A stretch of DNA of 53,010 nucleotides from a virus (IMGVR_UViG_3300034631_000008:1-53010); one strand, 5' to 3'. Positions 32,141-41,143 are shown, numbered from the stretch's first letter. The notes: generated by a model not told the origin, from the sequence alone. Program-made: numbers and translations.

Positions 32141-32499
32141 GCGCGCCTCCGCTTCGTCTCGACGGTGACCGGCTTCCGACCGGCCTTGTGCATGGTGAAG
32201 GTCTCGGATTGCAGCCGGCGCGATTCCTCGGCGCGGCGATCCTTGAATGCCGCGATCTCGGCCTTGATGCCGGCGGCGAGCGGATCCTCGGCAGCAGCAA
32301 ACCCGACCACGTCCGGCTCCCGCTTGCGGATCATGGTCATCGCCGCCGCCATTGCCTCCTGGAAGGTCGGGAAGATCACCACCCGGCCCTTGTCCTTGAT
32401 GAATCGCGGGTGCTTGTTGCCCTGGTTGGCGTATTCGGCCGCGTAGCCGCGCCCCCATGCGGTCGCCCATGCGTGGGTCTTTCCGGGTTCGTACCGCAT
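32137..32499 (-). CDS. Hypothetical basic protein
   Basis: A 120-residue Lys/Arg-rich protein. It starts MRYEPGKTHAWATAWGRGYAA and has a possible KGRVVIFPTFQEAMAAA strand-helix unit, then a basic tail (VTVETKRRRA). Its ATG overlaps the helicase stop by one base, so it is translated from the same message. Possibly DNA-associated; no family assigned. Confidence 0.68.
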   Translation of the reverse strand: MRYEPGKTHAWATAWGRGYAAEYANQGNKHPRFIKDKGRVVIFPTFQEAMAAAMTMIRKREPDVVGFAAAEDPLAAGIKAEIAAFKDRRAEESRRLQSETFTMHKAGRKPVTVETKRRRA

Positions 32500-34019
32500 C
32501 AGAACAGCTCCGGCGCGGCACGGCGGTCGCTCACATACTTGGTCGAGGGCCCGACGAACCGGACGAACTCGCGGACGCCCGAATTGCCGTATCGCACCTT
32601 CACGGCCCCGATCTCGGCCATGCCCTCGGGATCGCGCGGCTCGTCGTTGAAGCCCCGGCGAAGCATGAACCGCTTGCGGATAGCCTCGGCATCCTTCTCG
32701 TCGCGAGCGACCGACAGTTGCTCGTCACGCCACCGCTCAGGCCGGTAGATCGACAGGATGGCGTCGTAGTCCTCGCGAGCTTGCTCCCCGCCGAAGAGGT
32801 CCGCCGCGATCGGGCGCGGCACATACCGATCGGCGCCCTTCGAATTCCTCTGATTGAGAAACAGCACCGCCCCGCCGATGTCCTCGGCAAGCGCCTTCCC
32901 GGCCGAATTGACCGCGCCGGCTATCCTGCCCTCGTGGGCCCGCGGATCCTCCGGGGTGACGCGCCGGTTGTGGTCGAGGATGAACAGCGGCGTCGGCATC
33001 ACGATCCCGCGCGCCTGATACTTCTTCCGCTCGGTCGCTGCCCACCGCCGGACCAGCGCCGTAATGACGCCGATCTTCGCGTTGGCGAGCTTCCTGCCGA
33101 CGATCGGAAGCTTCTTCAGATCGTCCTTCGCCTTCGCGATCATGTCGACCTCGGCGCGGCTCAACGTCTCCCGCTCGCCGGCCTTGTTCCGGCGCATCTG
33201 GCTGACCGAGATGCCGGTGGCCTGGCTGACCATCTGCATTCCGATCTGCCCCTCGCTCTGGTCGAAGGAGATGATCATCGTCGGATGGCCGGCATCCACG
33301 GCCGCGCGGGCGATCTGCAGCATCAGCGACGTCTTGCCCTCACCCGAGGATCCGAGCAGCGCATAGAGGTTGCCGGGCTGAAAACCGTCTTCCTGGAGCA
33401 CGTCGCCGATCTCCGGCAGCGGGAACGGGATGGATCCTGCCGACGATGCCCGCGGACTCATGATGGAGGTGAACATCGTATCCAGCGCATCGCCGAACGT
33501 CGCGGACCCGGCATCCAGCCCGCCCGATCGGCGCAGCGACGAAAGCTGTTCCTCGGCCGTCTCGATCAGGCTGACCGGATCAGCATCGAGGCGCGCATCG
33601 TAGGCGTCGTTGACCAGGTCCTCGCCGACGCGGATCAGATTGCGTCGGATAGCGAGGTCATAGATCGCCCGGCCGTAGTCACCCGCGTTGATGATCGTCG
33701 TCGCCTCGGCAGCCAGCCGCGCGAGATACTGCGCCACTGTCAGTTCGCCGACCTTGTCGTGCTCCTTCATGAAGGTCTTGAGGGTGACCGGGTTCGCCAC
33801 CTTGTTCGACCGGATCATCTCGGCCGCGGTGGCGAAGATGTCCCGGTGCAGCGGCTCGTAGAAGTGATCCGGCTGCAGGAACTCGGCGACCGCGAAGAAC
33901 GCCTCGTTGTTGACGAGCAGCGCTCCGATCAAGCTTTGTTCTGCCTCAAGATTATTCGGCCTCTCCCGGTAGAACGGATCGGCTTCGCCATATGCTGCTG
34001 CTGGAGCCTGCGCGTTCAT
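32499..34019 (-). CDS. DnaB-type replicative helicase
   Basis: A 506-residue hexameric helicase for phage DNA replication. The N-terminal domain (about 20-165, with NNLEAEQSLIGALLV) resembles DnaB. The RecA-like motor domain has Walker A GSSGEGKTS (223-231), and further motifs lie around IISFDQSE and PLFILDHNRR. It starts inside the stop of the winged-helix protein upstream (ATGA). The ring helicase probably cooperates with that protein as initiator or loader. Confidence 0.93.
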   Translation of the reverse strand: MNAQAPAAAYGEADPFYRERPNNLEAEQSLIGALLVNNEAFFAVAEFLQPDHFYEPLHRDIFATAAEMIRSNKVANPVTLKTFMKEHDKVGELTVAQYLARLAAEATTIINAGDYGRAIYDLAIRRNLIRVGEDLVNDAYDARLDADPVSLIETAEEQLSSLRRSGGLDAGSATFGDALDTMFTSIMSPRASSAGSIPFPLPEIGDVLQEDGFQPGNLYALLGSSGEGKTSLMLQIARAAVDAGHPTMIISFDQSEGQIGMQMVSQATGISVSQMRRNKAGERETLSRAEVDMIAKAKDDLKKLPIVGRKLANAKIGVITALVRRWAATERKKYQARGIVMPTPLFILDHNRRVTPEDPRAHEGRIAGAVNSAGKALAEDIGGAVLFLNQRNSKGADRYVPRPIAADLFGGEQAREDYDAILSIYRPERWRDEQLSVARDEKDAEAIRKRFMLRRGFNDEPRDPEGMAEIGAVKVRYGNSGVREFVRFVGPSTKYVSDRRAAPELF

Positions 34020-35326
34020 GCGGCGGTCTCAGTAGGCTTGAGCAGCCGGACGGTGATGTGCCCCTTGAGCCCGGCGACGGTCTCGATCTGGCCGCGGCGC
34101 GTCAGTTCCTCCAGCGCCTCATCGATCCGGTACTCCGTCACGTCGAACCGCTTCACCAGCCCTTCCCGGCCGAACATCGCCCGGTCGTCGCCCGCATTCG
34201 CCGCGGCCTGAGCGAACAGGTCCATCAGCTTGTCGGCGAGCGCAGCGATGGCCTGGGGCTGCAGCGGCTTGGGCGGCTCGCTGACGCGCGGGATGGGCTT
34301 GCGGGCCGCAACCTTCGCTGGCCCTGCCTTCTGCTCGCCCAGAGGCGGAAATGAGCTTCCACGCTGCGACACGCGATAGGTGCCCTGGCTGACGTGAACG
34401 ATCCGGCGCGCCCGCAGCAATCGACTGATGGAGGCGCCGACGACGTCCTTGTCGAGGTCCGCGATCTCGCACAGGCCGTGGGGCTTGATCCCGCAGACGC
34501 CGTGCCGGTCGAGGTTCATGCGCATCACGTCGAGCAGACGCTGATCGTAGACCGTCATGCCATCAGCCTCCGGCACTGGGTCGTGGCGCGGGACCAGTCG
34601 CTCCGGCTCCTGAGCATGGACAGGCTCGGGCTCTGCCGCAGGCGCGTTCTGCAACAACTCGAGGTCGGATTGGATCAGGAGGACGAGCCCGGAGAGATAT
34701 TCCACCGGCACATCGCTGAGCGACTTTGGTTTGCCGGGGACGGTGGCCAGCGCCGACTTCATCATGTCGGTCTTGTCGTTCCGATCGCCGATGAGCTTCA
34801 TGATCTCCCGGCGCGCGGCCTCGTGCTTGTCTTCGGCATCCGCTTCCTCGCCAGCCGCTCCGCCCGGTCCTGCTCCGCCACCGCCCTCAGCACCCACCGG
34901 GGCATCGGATGGGAGATCATCGCCATCGGGCCCGGCAGTCTCGGCCACAGCGCTATCATCGTGAATTGGATCGTCGCGCGCCGGTAATTCGTCTGCCGCC
35001 GCGACAGCAGCGGCTCCCGCGACGGGCTCAGCATCTCCGGCGACAGCGCCAGCGGCCGGCTCATCCACCGGGGCCGGCGCGGGAGCGGGTTCGGCTTCAA
35101 CCGTCGCGGTGATCCCGATCGTGAGCCCGGACGGGGCCTGGAGCAGGAACTCGCGAAGCCCGCGGACTCGCGTCGACGCCCGTTCGCAGAAGATAGCGAC
35201 GCCCTGGTTGATCTGCGCTTCGTCTTCATGGCGTGCTTTCTCCGCGAGATGTCGGTTGGCTTCCCTCGTCGCGGCGTCAGCGCGGGCTTCTAGGAAGGTC
35301 TCGAGGTGCATCAGGTCCATGTTCAT
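34016..35326 (-). CDS. Probable replication protein with winged-helix domains
   Basis: A 436-residue protein. The N-terminal 85 residues are helical (coiled-coil-like ADAATREANRHLAEKARHEDE). A long Ala/Pro/Glu-rich linker (about 90-170) follows. The second half carries two winged-helix-like units: one around YDQRLLDVMRMNLDRHGVCGI to IVHVSQGTYRVS, and one around FGREGLVKRFDVTEYRIDEAL. It overlaps the helicase start and follows the resolvase, so a role in replication initiation or helicase loading is likely. ATG 35326 has AAAGGA upstream; the longer ORF in this frame lies within the resolvase gene. Confidence 0.75.
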   Translation of the reverse strand: MNMDLMHLETFLEARADAATREANRHLAEKARHEDEAQINQGVAIFCERASTRVRGLREFLLQAPSGLTIGITATVEAEPAPAPAPVDEPAAGAVAGDAEPVAGAAAVAAADELPARDDPIHDDSAVAETAGPDGDDLPSDAPVGAEGGGGAGPGGAAGEEADAEDKHEAARREIMKLIGDRNDKTDMMKSALATVPGKPKSLSDVPVEYLSGLVLLIQSDLELLQNAPAAEPEPVHAQEPERLVPRHDPVPEADGMTVYDQRLLDVMRMNLDRHGVCGIKPHGLCEIADLDKDVVGASISRLLRARRIVHVSQGTYRVSQRGSSFPPLGEQKAGPAKVAARKPIPRVSEPPKPLQPQAIAALADKLMDLFAQAAANAGDDRAMFGREGLVKRFDVTEYRIDEALEELTRRGQIETVAGLKGHITVRLLKPTETAA

Positions 35327-35934
35327 GCCGCAGTCCTTTCCTGCTGAGCGTCGTGGCAAAATTTCTTGAAGGCCGGAGTTCCGGATGCTGCGAACGCAAT
35401 GCCGACGGCCTCGGCCGCGTCGTGGTTCGGGACCGGGATTTTCAGCTGCGCGCACATGGCGACGGCGGCGCCCTTCCAGTCGGGCTTCTGGACGATCTTG
35501 CCGCGCTCCTTCACCGCGTTCATCGGCGGCTTGAAGCCCTTGCCGTAGAAGAGCGGGCGCCAGGAATTCACGGCGATGACGATGCGTGGAATGCCCTTGG
35601 CGCCGGCTGCGCAGGCGAGCGCGGAAACCATCTGGTTCGATGAGATCACCGCGTTGACGCCGGAGCCGCCCTCAACCTCTTGGGCCTCGCCCATGAAGGT
35701 CTGGACACGCTTTCCGCCCGGCTGTGCGCGGAGCGGCATTTCGATGGCGACGAAGTCCGGGCGCTGCTCTCGCATCATGACGAGGAGCTTGCGGTGGAGG
35801 TCGATCGCTTTCTCTTCGTAGCTCTCGCCAGTTGCGCGGATCAGCCCGGCCCGTATCGATGCGAGCGACCGCTGGGTGTCGTAGTAAGCAAAGCCAGTGC
35901 ACTGGGCGCCGTCGAGGCCGAGGATGATGGTCAT
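35323..35934 (-). CDS. RuvC-like Holliday junction resolvase
   Basis: A 203-residue protein with the RuvC/RNase H-like fold. Catalytic acidic residues are placed as D8 (ILGLDGA), E65 (FVAIEMP) and D172 with neighbouring E175 (NHDAAEAVGIA). It would cut branched phage DNA before packaging. Both ends overlap neighbouring genes by four bases, in a coupled operon. Confidence 0.9.
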   Translation of the reverse strand: MTIILGLDGAQCTGFAYYDTQRSLASIRAGLIRATGESYEEKAIDLHRKLLVMMREQRPDFVAIEMPLRAQPGGKRVQTFMGEAQEVEGGSGVNAVISSNQMVSALACAAGAKGIPRIVIAVNSWRPLFYGKGFKPPMNAVKERGKIVQKPDWKGAAVAMCAQLKIPVPNHDAAEAVGIAFAASGTPAFKKFCHDAQQERTAA

Positions 35935-37187
35935 GCTGCGCTTCCGAAGAGAGGACCGTGGTCAGGGTCGGTACCGGCTCGGCCAGCCTTGACGGCGGCA
36001 ATGGCGCGCTTGCGCTCCTCAGGCCCGGCGATTGCCATCTTCATGCGGCGCCGGATGTCCCCGGCATATTCCGCCTCGCGTTCGATCAGGATCGCGTCGA
36101 ATCCCTCGCGCCACGCAGCCTCAGCGGTCGTGCCGGTGCCTGCGAACGGGTCGAGGATCGTGCCGCCCTTCGGCGTGATCAGCCGGCAGAGGTATTGGAT
36201 GAGGTCGATCGGCTTGACTGTCGGGTGCTTGGACCCGATGCGGTCGTCAGCATCAGCCTTGGCCGCATAGAAGAACCGGGCTGCCGAGCCGCTGCCGCCG
36301 CCGTAACCGCCGCGTTCTGTCGCTACGAACTTGCCGCGCGCAACGCTATCGGCACCACTACAGCGAATGACCCCGCCGCTGTTGCCGTCGCTGTCTGGGA
36401 ATGCCGCCTCGACATCCTCGCTGCCGTCATGAAGGAGATTGGCCGGCCAGCGCCCATCGGGCGATCCGCCGCGCGGCCCCGGCTTCGCTGCGAAGTTCGT
36501 GCTGCCCGCGTCCTGGTACCTGCGCTCAGCGCTGGCCTCGCCTTCCCGATAGTGCGACCACAGCTTGCTGGCGCCTTCGCGCAGGCTTTCGTCGGTACCC
36601 ACGCGGCAGGCGTCGATGTTCACGGCGCCGGTTCCCCAGCGCAGGATGTTCGCGGTACCCGTCTCTTCGCTGAACGGCTTCTGGCCCATGTAGATCGGCT
36701 CGAGCGCCGGCTTGAGCGCTTGGCCGCCGTAGCGCTGGCCCTCGAACCCTTCCGCCTTGATGCGGGTCGCCTTTGGAAAGCCGCTGCCGAAGATCCAGCC
36801 GATCATCGGATGGGTAATGAAGCCGGCATCCTCGATCGCCACTGACATGCGGCCGAACCCGCGGGTGGACGCGAACGCGAGGATGTAGCCGCCGGGCTTG
36901 AGCACCCGCAGGACCGCCGCCCATGTCTCGACACGGAAGGCGACATCGCCACCGTCCCATGCCTTTCCCATGAAGCCTGCGGCGGAGCGCTTGTAGACGC
37001 CTGTGGGACCGTCCGCCTTCGTCGGCGTAGCGCCCTCCCCGCCGAACCGCTTGACGATGCTCGTCAGGTGGTAGGGCGGATCGCAGACGACGGAGTCCAC
37101 GCTGTTCTCAGGCATCGCCGCCAGCACGTTGAGGCAGTCGCCGACATGCAGCGTCACCCGTCCGTCGAGGAAGGCTTCCGCCGTCAT
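35931..37187 (-). CDS. DNA methyltransferase (beta-class)
   Basis: A 418-residue amino-methyltransferase for adenine-N6 or cytosine-N4. Motif IV DPPY (36-39) comes before motif I FAGTGTT (348-354), the order of the beta class. HPTVKPIDLIQYLCRLITP just before motif I is also typical. A large insert between the motifs (about 170-300) is probably the target-recognition region. No restriction partner is visible, so it is a solitary phage methylase that could shield DNA or adjust regulation. It overlaps a GcrA-like gene. Confidence 0.93.
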   Translation of the reverse strand: MTAEAFLDGRVTLHVGDCLNVLAAMPENSVDSVVCDPPYHLTSIVKRFGGEGATPTKADGPTGVYKRSAAGFMGKAWDGGDVAFRVETWAAVLRVLKPGGYILAFASTRGFGRMSVAIEDAGFITHPMIGWIFGSGFPKATRIKAEGFEGQRYGGQALKPALEPIYMGQKPFSEETGTANILRWGTGAVNIDACRVGTDESLREGASKLWSHYREGEASAERRYQDAGSTNFAAKPGPRGGSPDGRWPANLLHDGSEDVEAAFPDSDGNSGGVIRCSGADSVARGKFVATERGGYGGGSGSAARFFYAAKADADDRIGSKHPTVKPIDLIQYLCRLITPKGGTILDPFAGTGTTAEAAWREGFDAILIEREAEYAGDIRRRMKMAIAGPEERKRAIAAVKAGRAGTDPDHGPLFGSAA

Positions 37188-37654
37188 GCCGCCACCCTCG
37201 CCGGCTGCACCAGCCCCATGATCTCGCCGGCTTCACGCGGCCGGAACTTCTTGATGTCGACGAGGAAGCGATATTCCGCCTGCATCTCGGCAGGGACGCG
37301 GAACCCCCGGAGCCGCGCATAGTGCTCGGAAATCTTCTCCCGCCGCACGACGTTCGCCGCAGCCGTTCTGATGCCGGCCAGCATTCTCTCCCGGCACTCG
37401 GGATCCTGCCACCGACGCTTGGAGTGCTCCGATATCTTCGCGCCGAACCCGCGCGGGCGCTTCTTTCCCTTCAGCCGCTCGCTGCGGATAAGGGCGGAGC
37501 GCCCATGCCCGGTCCAGCCATACTTGTACGCCGTGCACTTGGCAGCGTTCGGGGTGCAGCCGAGCCGCGCACCGATCTCCTCATAGGAGAGGTGATAGTT
37601 CATCAGCCGCCGGAGCTCGGCGAGACGCTCGTCGGTCCATGATGTCCGCGCCAT
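37184..37654 (-). CDS. GcrA-like helix-turn-helix protein
   Basis: A 156-residue protein. Residues 3-45 (ARTSWTDERLAELRRLMN, then SYEEIGARLGCTPNAAKCTAYKYG) resemble the N-terminal HTH of GcrA, a regulator that in Caulobacter acts on methylated promoters. The rest is basic and unassigned. ATG 37654 overlaps the stop of the upstream gene; the GTG three bases before is inside it. It directly precedes the methyltransferase and overlaps it by four bases. A link between methylation and transcription is plausible but is inference. Confidence 0.7.
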   Translation of the reverse strand: MARTSWTDERLAELRRLMNYHLSYEEIGARLGCTPNAAKCTAYKYGWTGHGRSALIRSERLKGKKRPRGFGAKISEHSKRRWQDPECRERMLAGIRTAAANVVRREKISEHYARLRGFRVPAEMQAEYRFLVDIKKFRPREAGEIMGLVQPARVAA

Positions 37655-38223
37655 CACGCGGCGTCCTTCTCATCGTCGAGGTCTTCGTCGTCGCTGCCCT
37701 TGATGAGCTCTGCGGCGGCGTTGCGCTTCTCCATCGCCGACTGGAGCGCAGCCTGGAGCTTCTTCTGCTCCTTCTGCCATTCCTCCGCCCATGCGCGGCC
37801 CGACGCGGAATCCTCGTCGTAGGGATTGGAACCGACGCCGGACGCACCGGCCGCCCGCCCCTGCCGGCGCGCGAGGTCTTCGCTCGGCTCGCGGCTGAAG
37901 TCGCCGAACATGTCGGGCTGATACTCGACCGGGAGCGCGAACCACGATGCGATCTCGACCCGGCGCTTCAGTTCTGCCGGGATGATGCTGGGGTCTTCGA
38001 CGTCCGCGCACTTCATCATGAAGTCGATATCGGCGAGGACGATGCTGTCCGCCTTCGCGTCCTTGCGGAGCTTCTTGTAGATCTCCGCCTCCGCATCGAC
38101 CCGCGCCTTCTGCGCGCTGATCTTGCGGAAGTGATCCATCATCACCGCCTTGAGCTCGGCAGTGTCCTGCTCGGCGTTGTGACCGATGCCGGGTGCGTCG
38201 TTATTCGCTTGCGTCTTGGCCAT
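37654..38223 (-). CDS. IGHN-motif hypothetical protein
   Basis: A 189-residue acidic, helical protein. The N-terminus has PGIGHN (11-16), a short motif also found in the DndC-like protein of this window. A coiled-coil region follows (SAQKARVDAEAEIYKKLRKDA), and the end is a very acidic tail (SDDEDLDDEKDAA). The layout resembles GapR-like phage proteins but no family can be assigned. It is translated with the GcrA-like gene. Confidence 0.72.
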   Translation of the reverse strand: MAKTQANNDAPGIGHNAEQDTAELKAVMMDHFRKISAQKARVDAEAEIYKKLRKDAKADSIVLADIDFMMKCADVEDPSIIPAELKRRVEIASWFALPVEYQPDMFGDFSREPSEDLARRQGRAAGASGVGSNPYDEDSASGRAWAEEWQKEQKKLQAALQSAMEKRNAAAELIKGSDDEDLDDEKDAA

Positions 38224-38225
38224 GG

Positions 38226-38522
38226 TCAGATCCTTTCGCCAGGGCGTGGGGTTTCAGGGCGGTGCCAGGGGATTGAGCCGCCGACGGCATTCTCGGCCCG
38301 GGTGTCGATCAGCCGGGTCAGAACAGCGTCGAGGGATTCCGAGAGTGGGCGGAGAGGCCCAGCCGGAGCCGGGCCTTCCTCGACGAGCGTGCGCGGATTG
38401 CCGGGTGCAAAGGCACCCTCTCCCAAGCCCGGCGCGCATCCGTGCAATCTCGAAGGGCTCGTCGGCCTCCGCTTGGACGTCTCGGGAGAGGTGTTCGTAT
38501 TGGCTGGGCGGAGGGCGCTCAC
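38226..38522 (-). CDS. Small Pro-rich hypothetical protein
   Basis: A 98-residue Pro/Arg/Ser-rich protein. ATG 38522 overlaps the stop of the DndC-like gene (ATGA), and the stop is two bases before the next gene. These facts support translation, although the composition is typical of a spurious ORF in GC-rich DNA. No domain. Confidence 0.5.
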   Translation of the reverse strand: MSALRPANTNTSPETSKRRPTSPSRLHGCAPGLGEGAFAPGNPRTLVEEGPAPAGPLRPLSESLDAVLTRLIDTRAENAVGGSIPWHRPETPRPGERI

Positions 38523-39790
38523 AGCATCAGCGGCTGCACAGAGCCGTCCCTGAAAACGCTATCCATCGGGGTGTCGGCCTGCGGCTCGTCGCCGGTCCAA
38601 CCTTGCGGCCAGGTCTCCGCAGCGATCAGGGCCCGGATGCGGGCCGCTTCTTCTGCGTTGAGGATGTCGACGCCAGGACGACCGAGGCGCGCGGCTGCGT
38701 CGTTGCATTCGGCCTGAATGGCTTCGATGCGCTCAAGCGCCATCAGCCGGGCAGCGAATGTCAGTGGCCCCATCCGCTGCTTGTTCTTGCCGGTGGCGAC
38801 CGTCCGTACATCATCGAGCGACGGGCCGCCGTTGTGTCCGATGGTTGCGTCGGCAGTGACGGGATCAAAGCCTGTCTTCTTGATCCGGTGCCGGCTTTCC
38901 CGCAGCTCACGATAGATCGGCTTCAGACCGCGGAGCGGCGCTAGGTGAGCCCATGCGGGGGTGGCTAGGACGGTTTCTAGGGCGAGGTCTTTGGAGGCCA
39001 GCGGGCAGCCGATGCAGCCAGTGCGAGCCGCGATCTCTGCCGCCTCGTCACCGCCGTAGGCGTCGGCAATCGCAACGGTCGCCCAGCCGCCGTACTCCTT
39101 CATCGGCGCGTAGATGCGGAGCCAGTCCCACACGTTGCAGACCCGCCAGTGCAGGATCGGCGCCAACGTCGCGATCCGCCCGCGGATGCCCTTCGCCTGC
39201 GGCAGGACCTCCTGATACCAGCCCTGCCCGCACTCGGCGCCGTCCTTGCCGCAGGACATGGCGATGCGCTGGTCTCGCACGGCGCTCTCGCCCTGGCGGA
39301 CGCCGGTGATCATCAGGACCTTCCCGTCGATCTGTTCAAGCCGCTCGGCGATGGCCTGCGCCATCGGATCAACCTTGACCTGACGGGTGCACCAGCGGAG
39401 CGTATTGTTGTTCGGCGGCGGGACGCCCCGGCCAAGGATGTAGACCAGAAAGCGCTTATCCATCGGCGCGCGGACAACCTGGCACTCAATCCCGCGTGCG
39501 GCGAGCTGATCCATGATTGTGAAAGCGGACGCCTGAAGGGGCGGAAGCTCCTGTCGGGTGTCGGCATAGAAGACAGTCAGCGACTTCGGTGCCGCAATCC
39601 GCCCGACGTCGATCAGATGCACAATGAGGGTCAGCACGGCGGACGAGTCTTTGCCGCCCGACCATGCGATGCCCCAGTGGGGATGCTCCGGCCCGTAGGC
39701 CTGCAGCGATGCAACGGTCATTTCGACGGCGTCGTCGTAAACAAGGCGCTTCGATCCCTCGAACAGTGTCGGCTGGGCCGCAGCGCTCAT
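38519..39790 (-). CDS. DndC-like PAPS-reductase-family protein
   Basis: A 423-residue PP-loop protein. The ATP-binding SGGKDSS (44-50) and the conserved TLRWCTRQVKV (C134) belong to the phosphoadenosine-phosphosulfate reductase family. Added Cys residues (C180, C187 and GCIGC at 259-262) fit a Fe-S cluster, as in DndC, the enzyme of DNA phosphorothioation. An IGHN motif is at 317-320. No dndD/E/A partners are present. Such proteins are frequent in phages and their substrate is not known; DNA or tRNA sulfur modification are the candidates. ATG 39790 overlaps the preceding stop. Confidence 0.85.
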   Translation of the reverse strand: MSAAAQPTLFEGSKRLVYDDAVEMTVASLQAYGPEHPHWGIAWSGGKDSSAVLTLIVHLIDVGRIAAPKSLTVFYADTRQELPPLQASAFTIMDQLAARGIECQVVRAPMDKRFLVYILGRGVPPPNNNTLRWCTRQVKVDPMAQAIAERLEQIDGKVLMITGVRQGESAVRDQRIAMSCGKDGAECGQGWYQEVLPQAKGIRGRIATLAPILHWRVCNVWDWLRIYAPMKEYGGWATVAIADAYGGDEAAEIAARTGCIGCPLASKDLALETVLATPAWAHLAPLRGLKPIYRELRESRHRIKKTGFDPVTADATIGHNGGPSLDDVRTVATGKNKQRMGPLTFAARLMALERIEAIQAECNDAAARLGRPGVDILNAEEAARIRALIAAETWPQGWTGDEPQADTPMDSVFRDGSVQPLML

Positions 39791-40278
39791 TCCGCAGCCG
39801 CCAGCTTGACGCCGGATGCGCCGAAGCACTTCCCGCGAGCCGCTTCCATGCCGCGCGTGATGTCCGCGACGGCTGAGCGGCCTTCCGCCTCGATGCAGGC
39901 CAGCTCCCGCCGGGTGATCACGTCGTCCGCATCGGCGGTGGTGACCGCGAAGACGAACTTGCCCGCATCGACCGCAGCCTGTCCCGCCAGCGAGCACAGC
40001 GGCATGTCGGCGTGCTGGATCTCGTCCCGGCGGATCAGGTAGCCGGCCATCGCTGCGATCGCCTCGAGCATGCACGGATAGCCCGCCGCCGCGTCGATCT
40101 TGCAGAACAGTTCAGCCGGGATCGCGTCGGGATGGTTGTCGCGCTTCCACCGGGTGATCGTCGGCTCGGACACCCCCAGCGCGGCCGCCATGCGAACGCC
40201 GCCGCCGGCCATCTTGCAGGCGCGGTCGAACGCGGCCTTCAACGCCAGAAGTTCGATGGAGAGAGGCTTGTCGCTCAT
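39787..40278 (-). CDS. YdaS/CII-like regulator
   Basis: A 163-residue protein. Residues 12-65 contain a helix-turn-helix (GGGVRMAAALGVSEPTITRW) as in YdaS-, Cro- or CII-like phage regulators. The C-terminal half is helical and unassigned. It is in the leftward early operon behind Cro-like and small genes, where a CII-type switch is often found. Confidence 0.65.
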   Translation of the reverse strand: MSDKPLSIELLALKAAFDRACKMAGGGVRMAAALGVSEPTITRWKRDNHPDAIPAELFCKIDAAAGYPCMLEAIAAMAGYLIRRDEIQHADMPLCSLAGQAAVDAGKFVFAVTTADADDVITRRELACIEAEGRSAVADITRGMEAARGKCFGASGVKLAAAE

Positions 40279-40322
40279 AGGGGCTCCGAAAGTTCAGGGC
40301 GGCGAATTACGGTGACGGTTGG

Positions 40323-40664
40323 TCAGGTGCGCGCGATTGTCGCGCCATGAGTGACGACAGCGATCTTGGATGGGTGACGATCGGCGAGGCGGTGGATGCC
40401 GTCTTGGCCGAGTTGGGATTGGGCGACCGGAACGCCGGCTGGGAGGCCCGACGCTCCGGTCTTCAAGCCAGCAGGGAGGACGCCAGCGAAGGAATGGGGG
40501 CCGGACCGGTCATCAAGGCGGGGGGAGCCTCTACCGGTCCGGCTGACACGCGCCTTGGTGGGGAAACCGGCTGCGTGATCCTGATCTTTCCAAGCCCCCA
40601 GCAGCGCGCCGACCGCGCACGCGGCAGACGCCAGCAGCGGCGATCCGACGAGAAGCGCGATCAT
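40323..40664 (-). CDS. Hypothetical protein with N-terminal membrane segment
   Basis: A 113-residue protein with an N-terminal hydrophobic stretch (about residues 2-24, IALLVGSPLLASAACAVGAL), which may be a signal-anchor. The remainder is Arg/Ser/Pro-rich. ATG 40664 overlaps the stop of the DUF551 gene, which supports it. A plus-strand ORF in the same place is rejected. Confidence 0.55.
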   Translation of the reverse strand: MIALLVGSPLLASAACAVGALLGAWKDQDHAAGFPTKARVSRTGRGSPRLDDRSGPHSFAGVLPAGLKTGASGLPAGVPVAQSQLGQDGIHRLADRHPSKIAVVTHGATIART

Positions 40665-41143
40665 GCCGCGACCTGCACGGCTTCATTCGCCTCTTTCCGG
40701 CGACGCATCCGTTCAGCCGGCTCGAGCTCCAGCCAGGCAGACGAGCATTCCCGGCAGGACGGCATCCGATGAGAACGGTCGCAGCCTTCGGGGTTGCGGC
40801 ATTCGGGGTTGGCCGGGCCGGTCGGCGCAATGACGGGCGGGGTCGGGAGCGGCATCCAGTGGGTGGGCTGACCTTGCGGGGCCGAGAGCCAATGGTCGGC
40901 TCCTCCGAAGCCGCCCTTCTCGCTTCGGCCGGGGTAGGCGTAAGAAGTCCCGACCCAACCGGCGTCATGCCCTGGCTGGTCGACCTCGTCGTCCACACGG
41001 TCCGACCCAGACATGATCTCGCAGCCGGCCAGCGGTCCGTAGGCGAGGATCGGGGTGTCCTTCGGCGCCGTCTCGATCGGCTGCCACTCGCGCTCGCCGC
41101 AGTAGGCGTTGATGGGGAGGTCGCGGATCGGGTGGTGGGTCAT
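40661..41143 (-). CDS. DUF551-domain protein
   Basis: A 160-residue protein. Residues 19-100 match DUF551: WQPIETAPKDTPILAYGP at the start and THWMPLPTPP at the end. The C-terminal part has two Cys pairs (CRNPEGC, CREC). DUF551 is very common in phage early regions and its function is unknown. Both ends overlap neighbours by four bases. Confidence 0.85.
   Translation of the reverse strand: MTHHPIRDLPINAYCGEREWQPIETAPKDTPILAYGPLAGCEIMSGSDRVDDEVDQPGHDAGWVGTSYAYPGRSEKGGFGGADHWLSAPQGQPTHWMPLPTPPVIAPTGPANPECRNPEGCDRSHRMPSCRECSSAWLELEPAERMRRRKEANEAVQVAA

Noticed and set aside
40347-40772. Plus-strand ORF starting MSDDSDLGWVTIGEAVD
   Set aside because: The start looks protein-like, but there is no ribosome site, the second half is Arg/Ser-rich, and the minus-strand gene has ATGA coupling with its operon neighbour.
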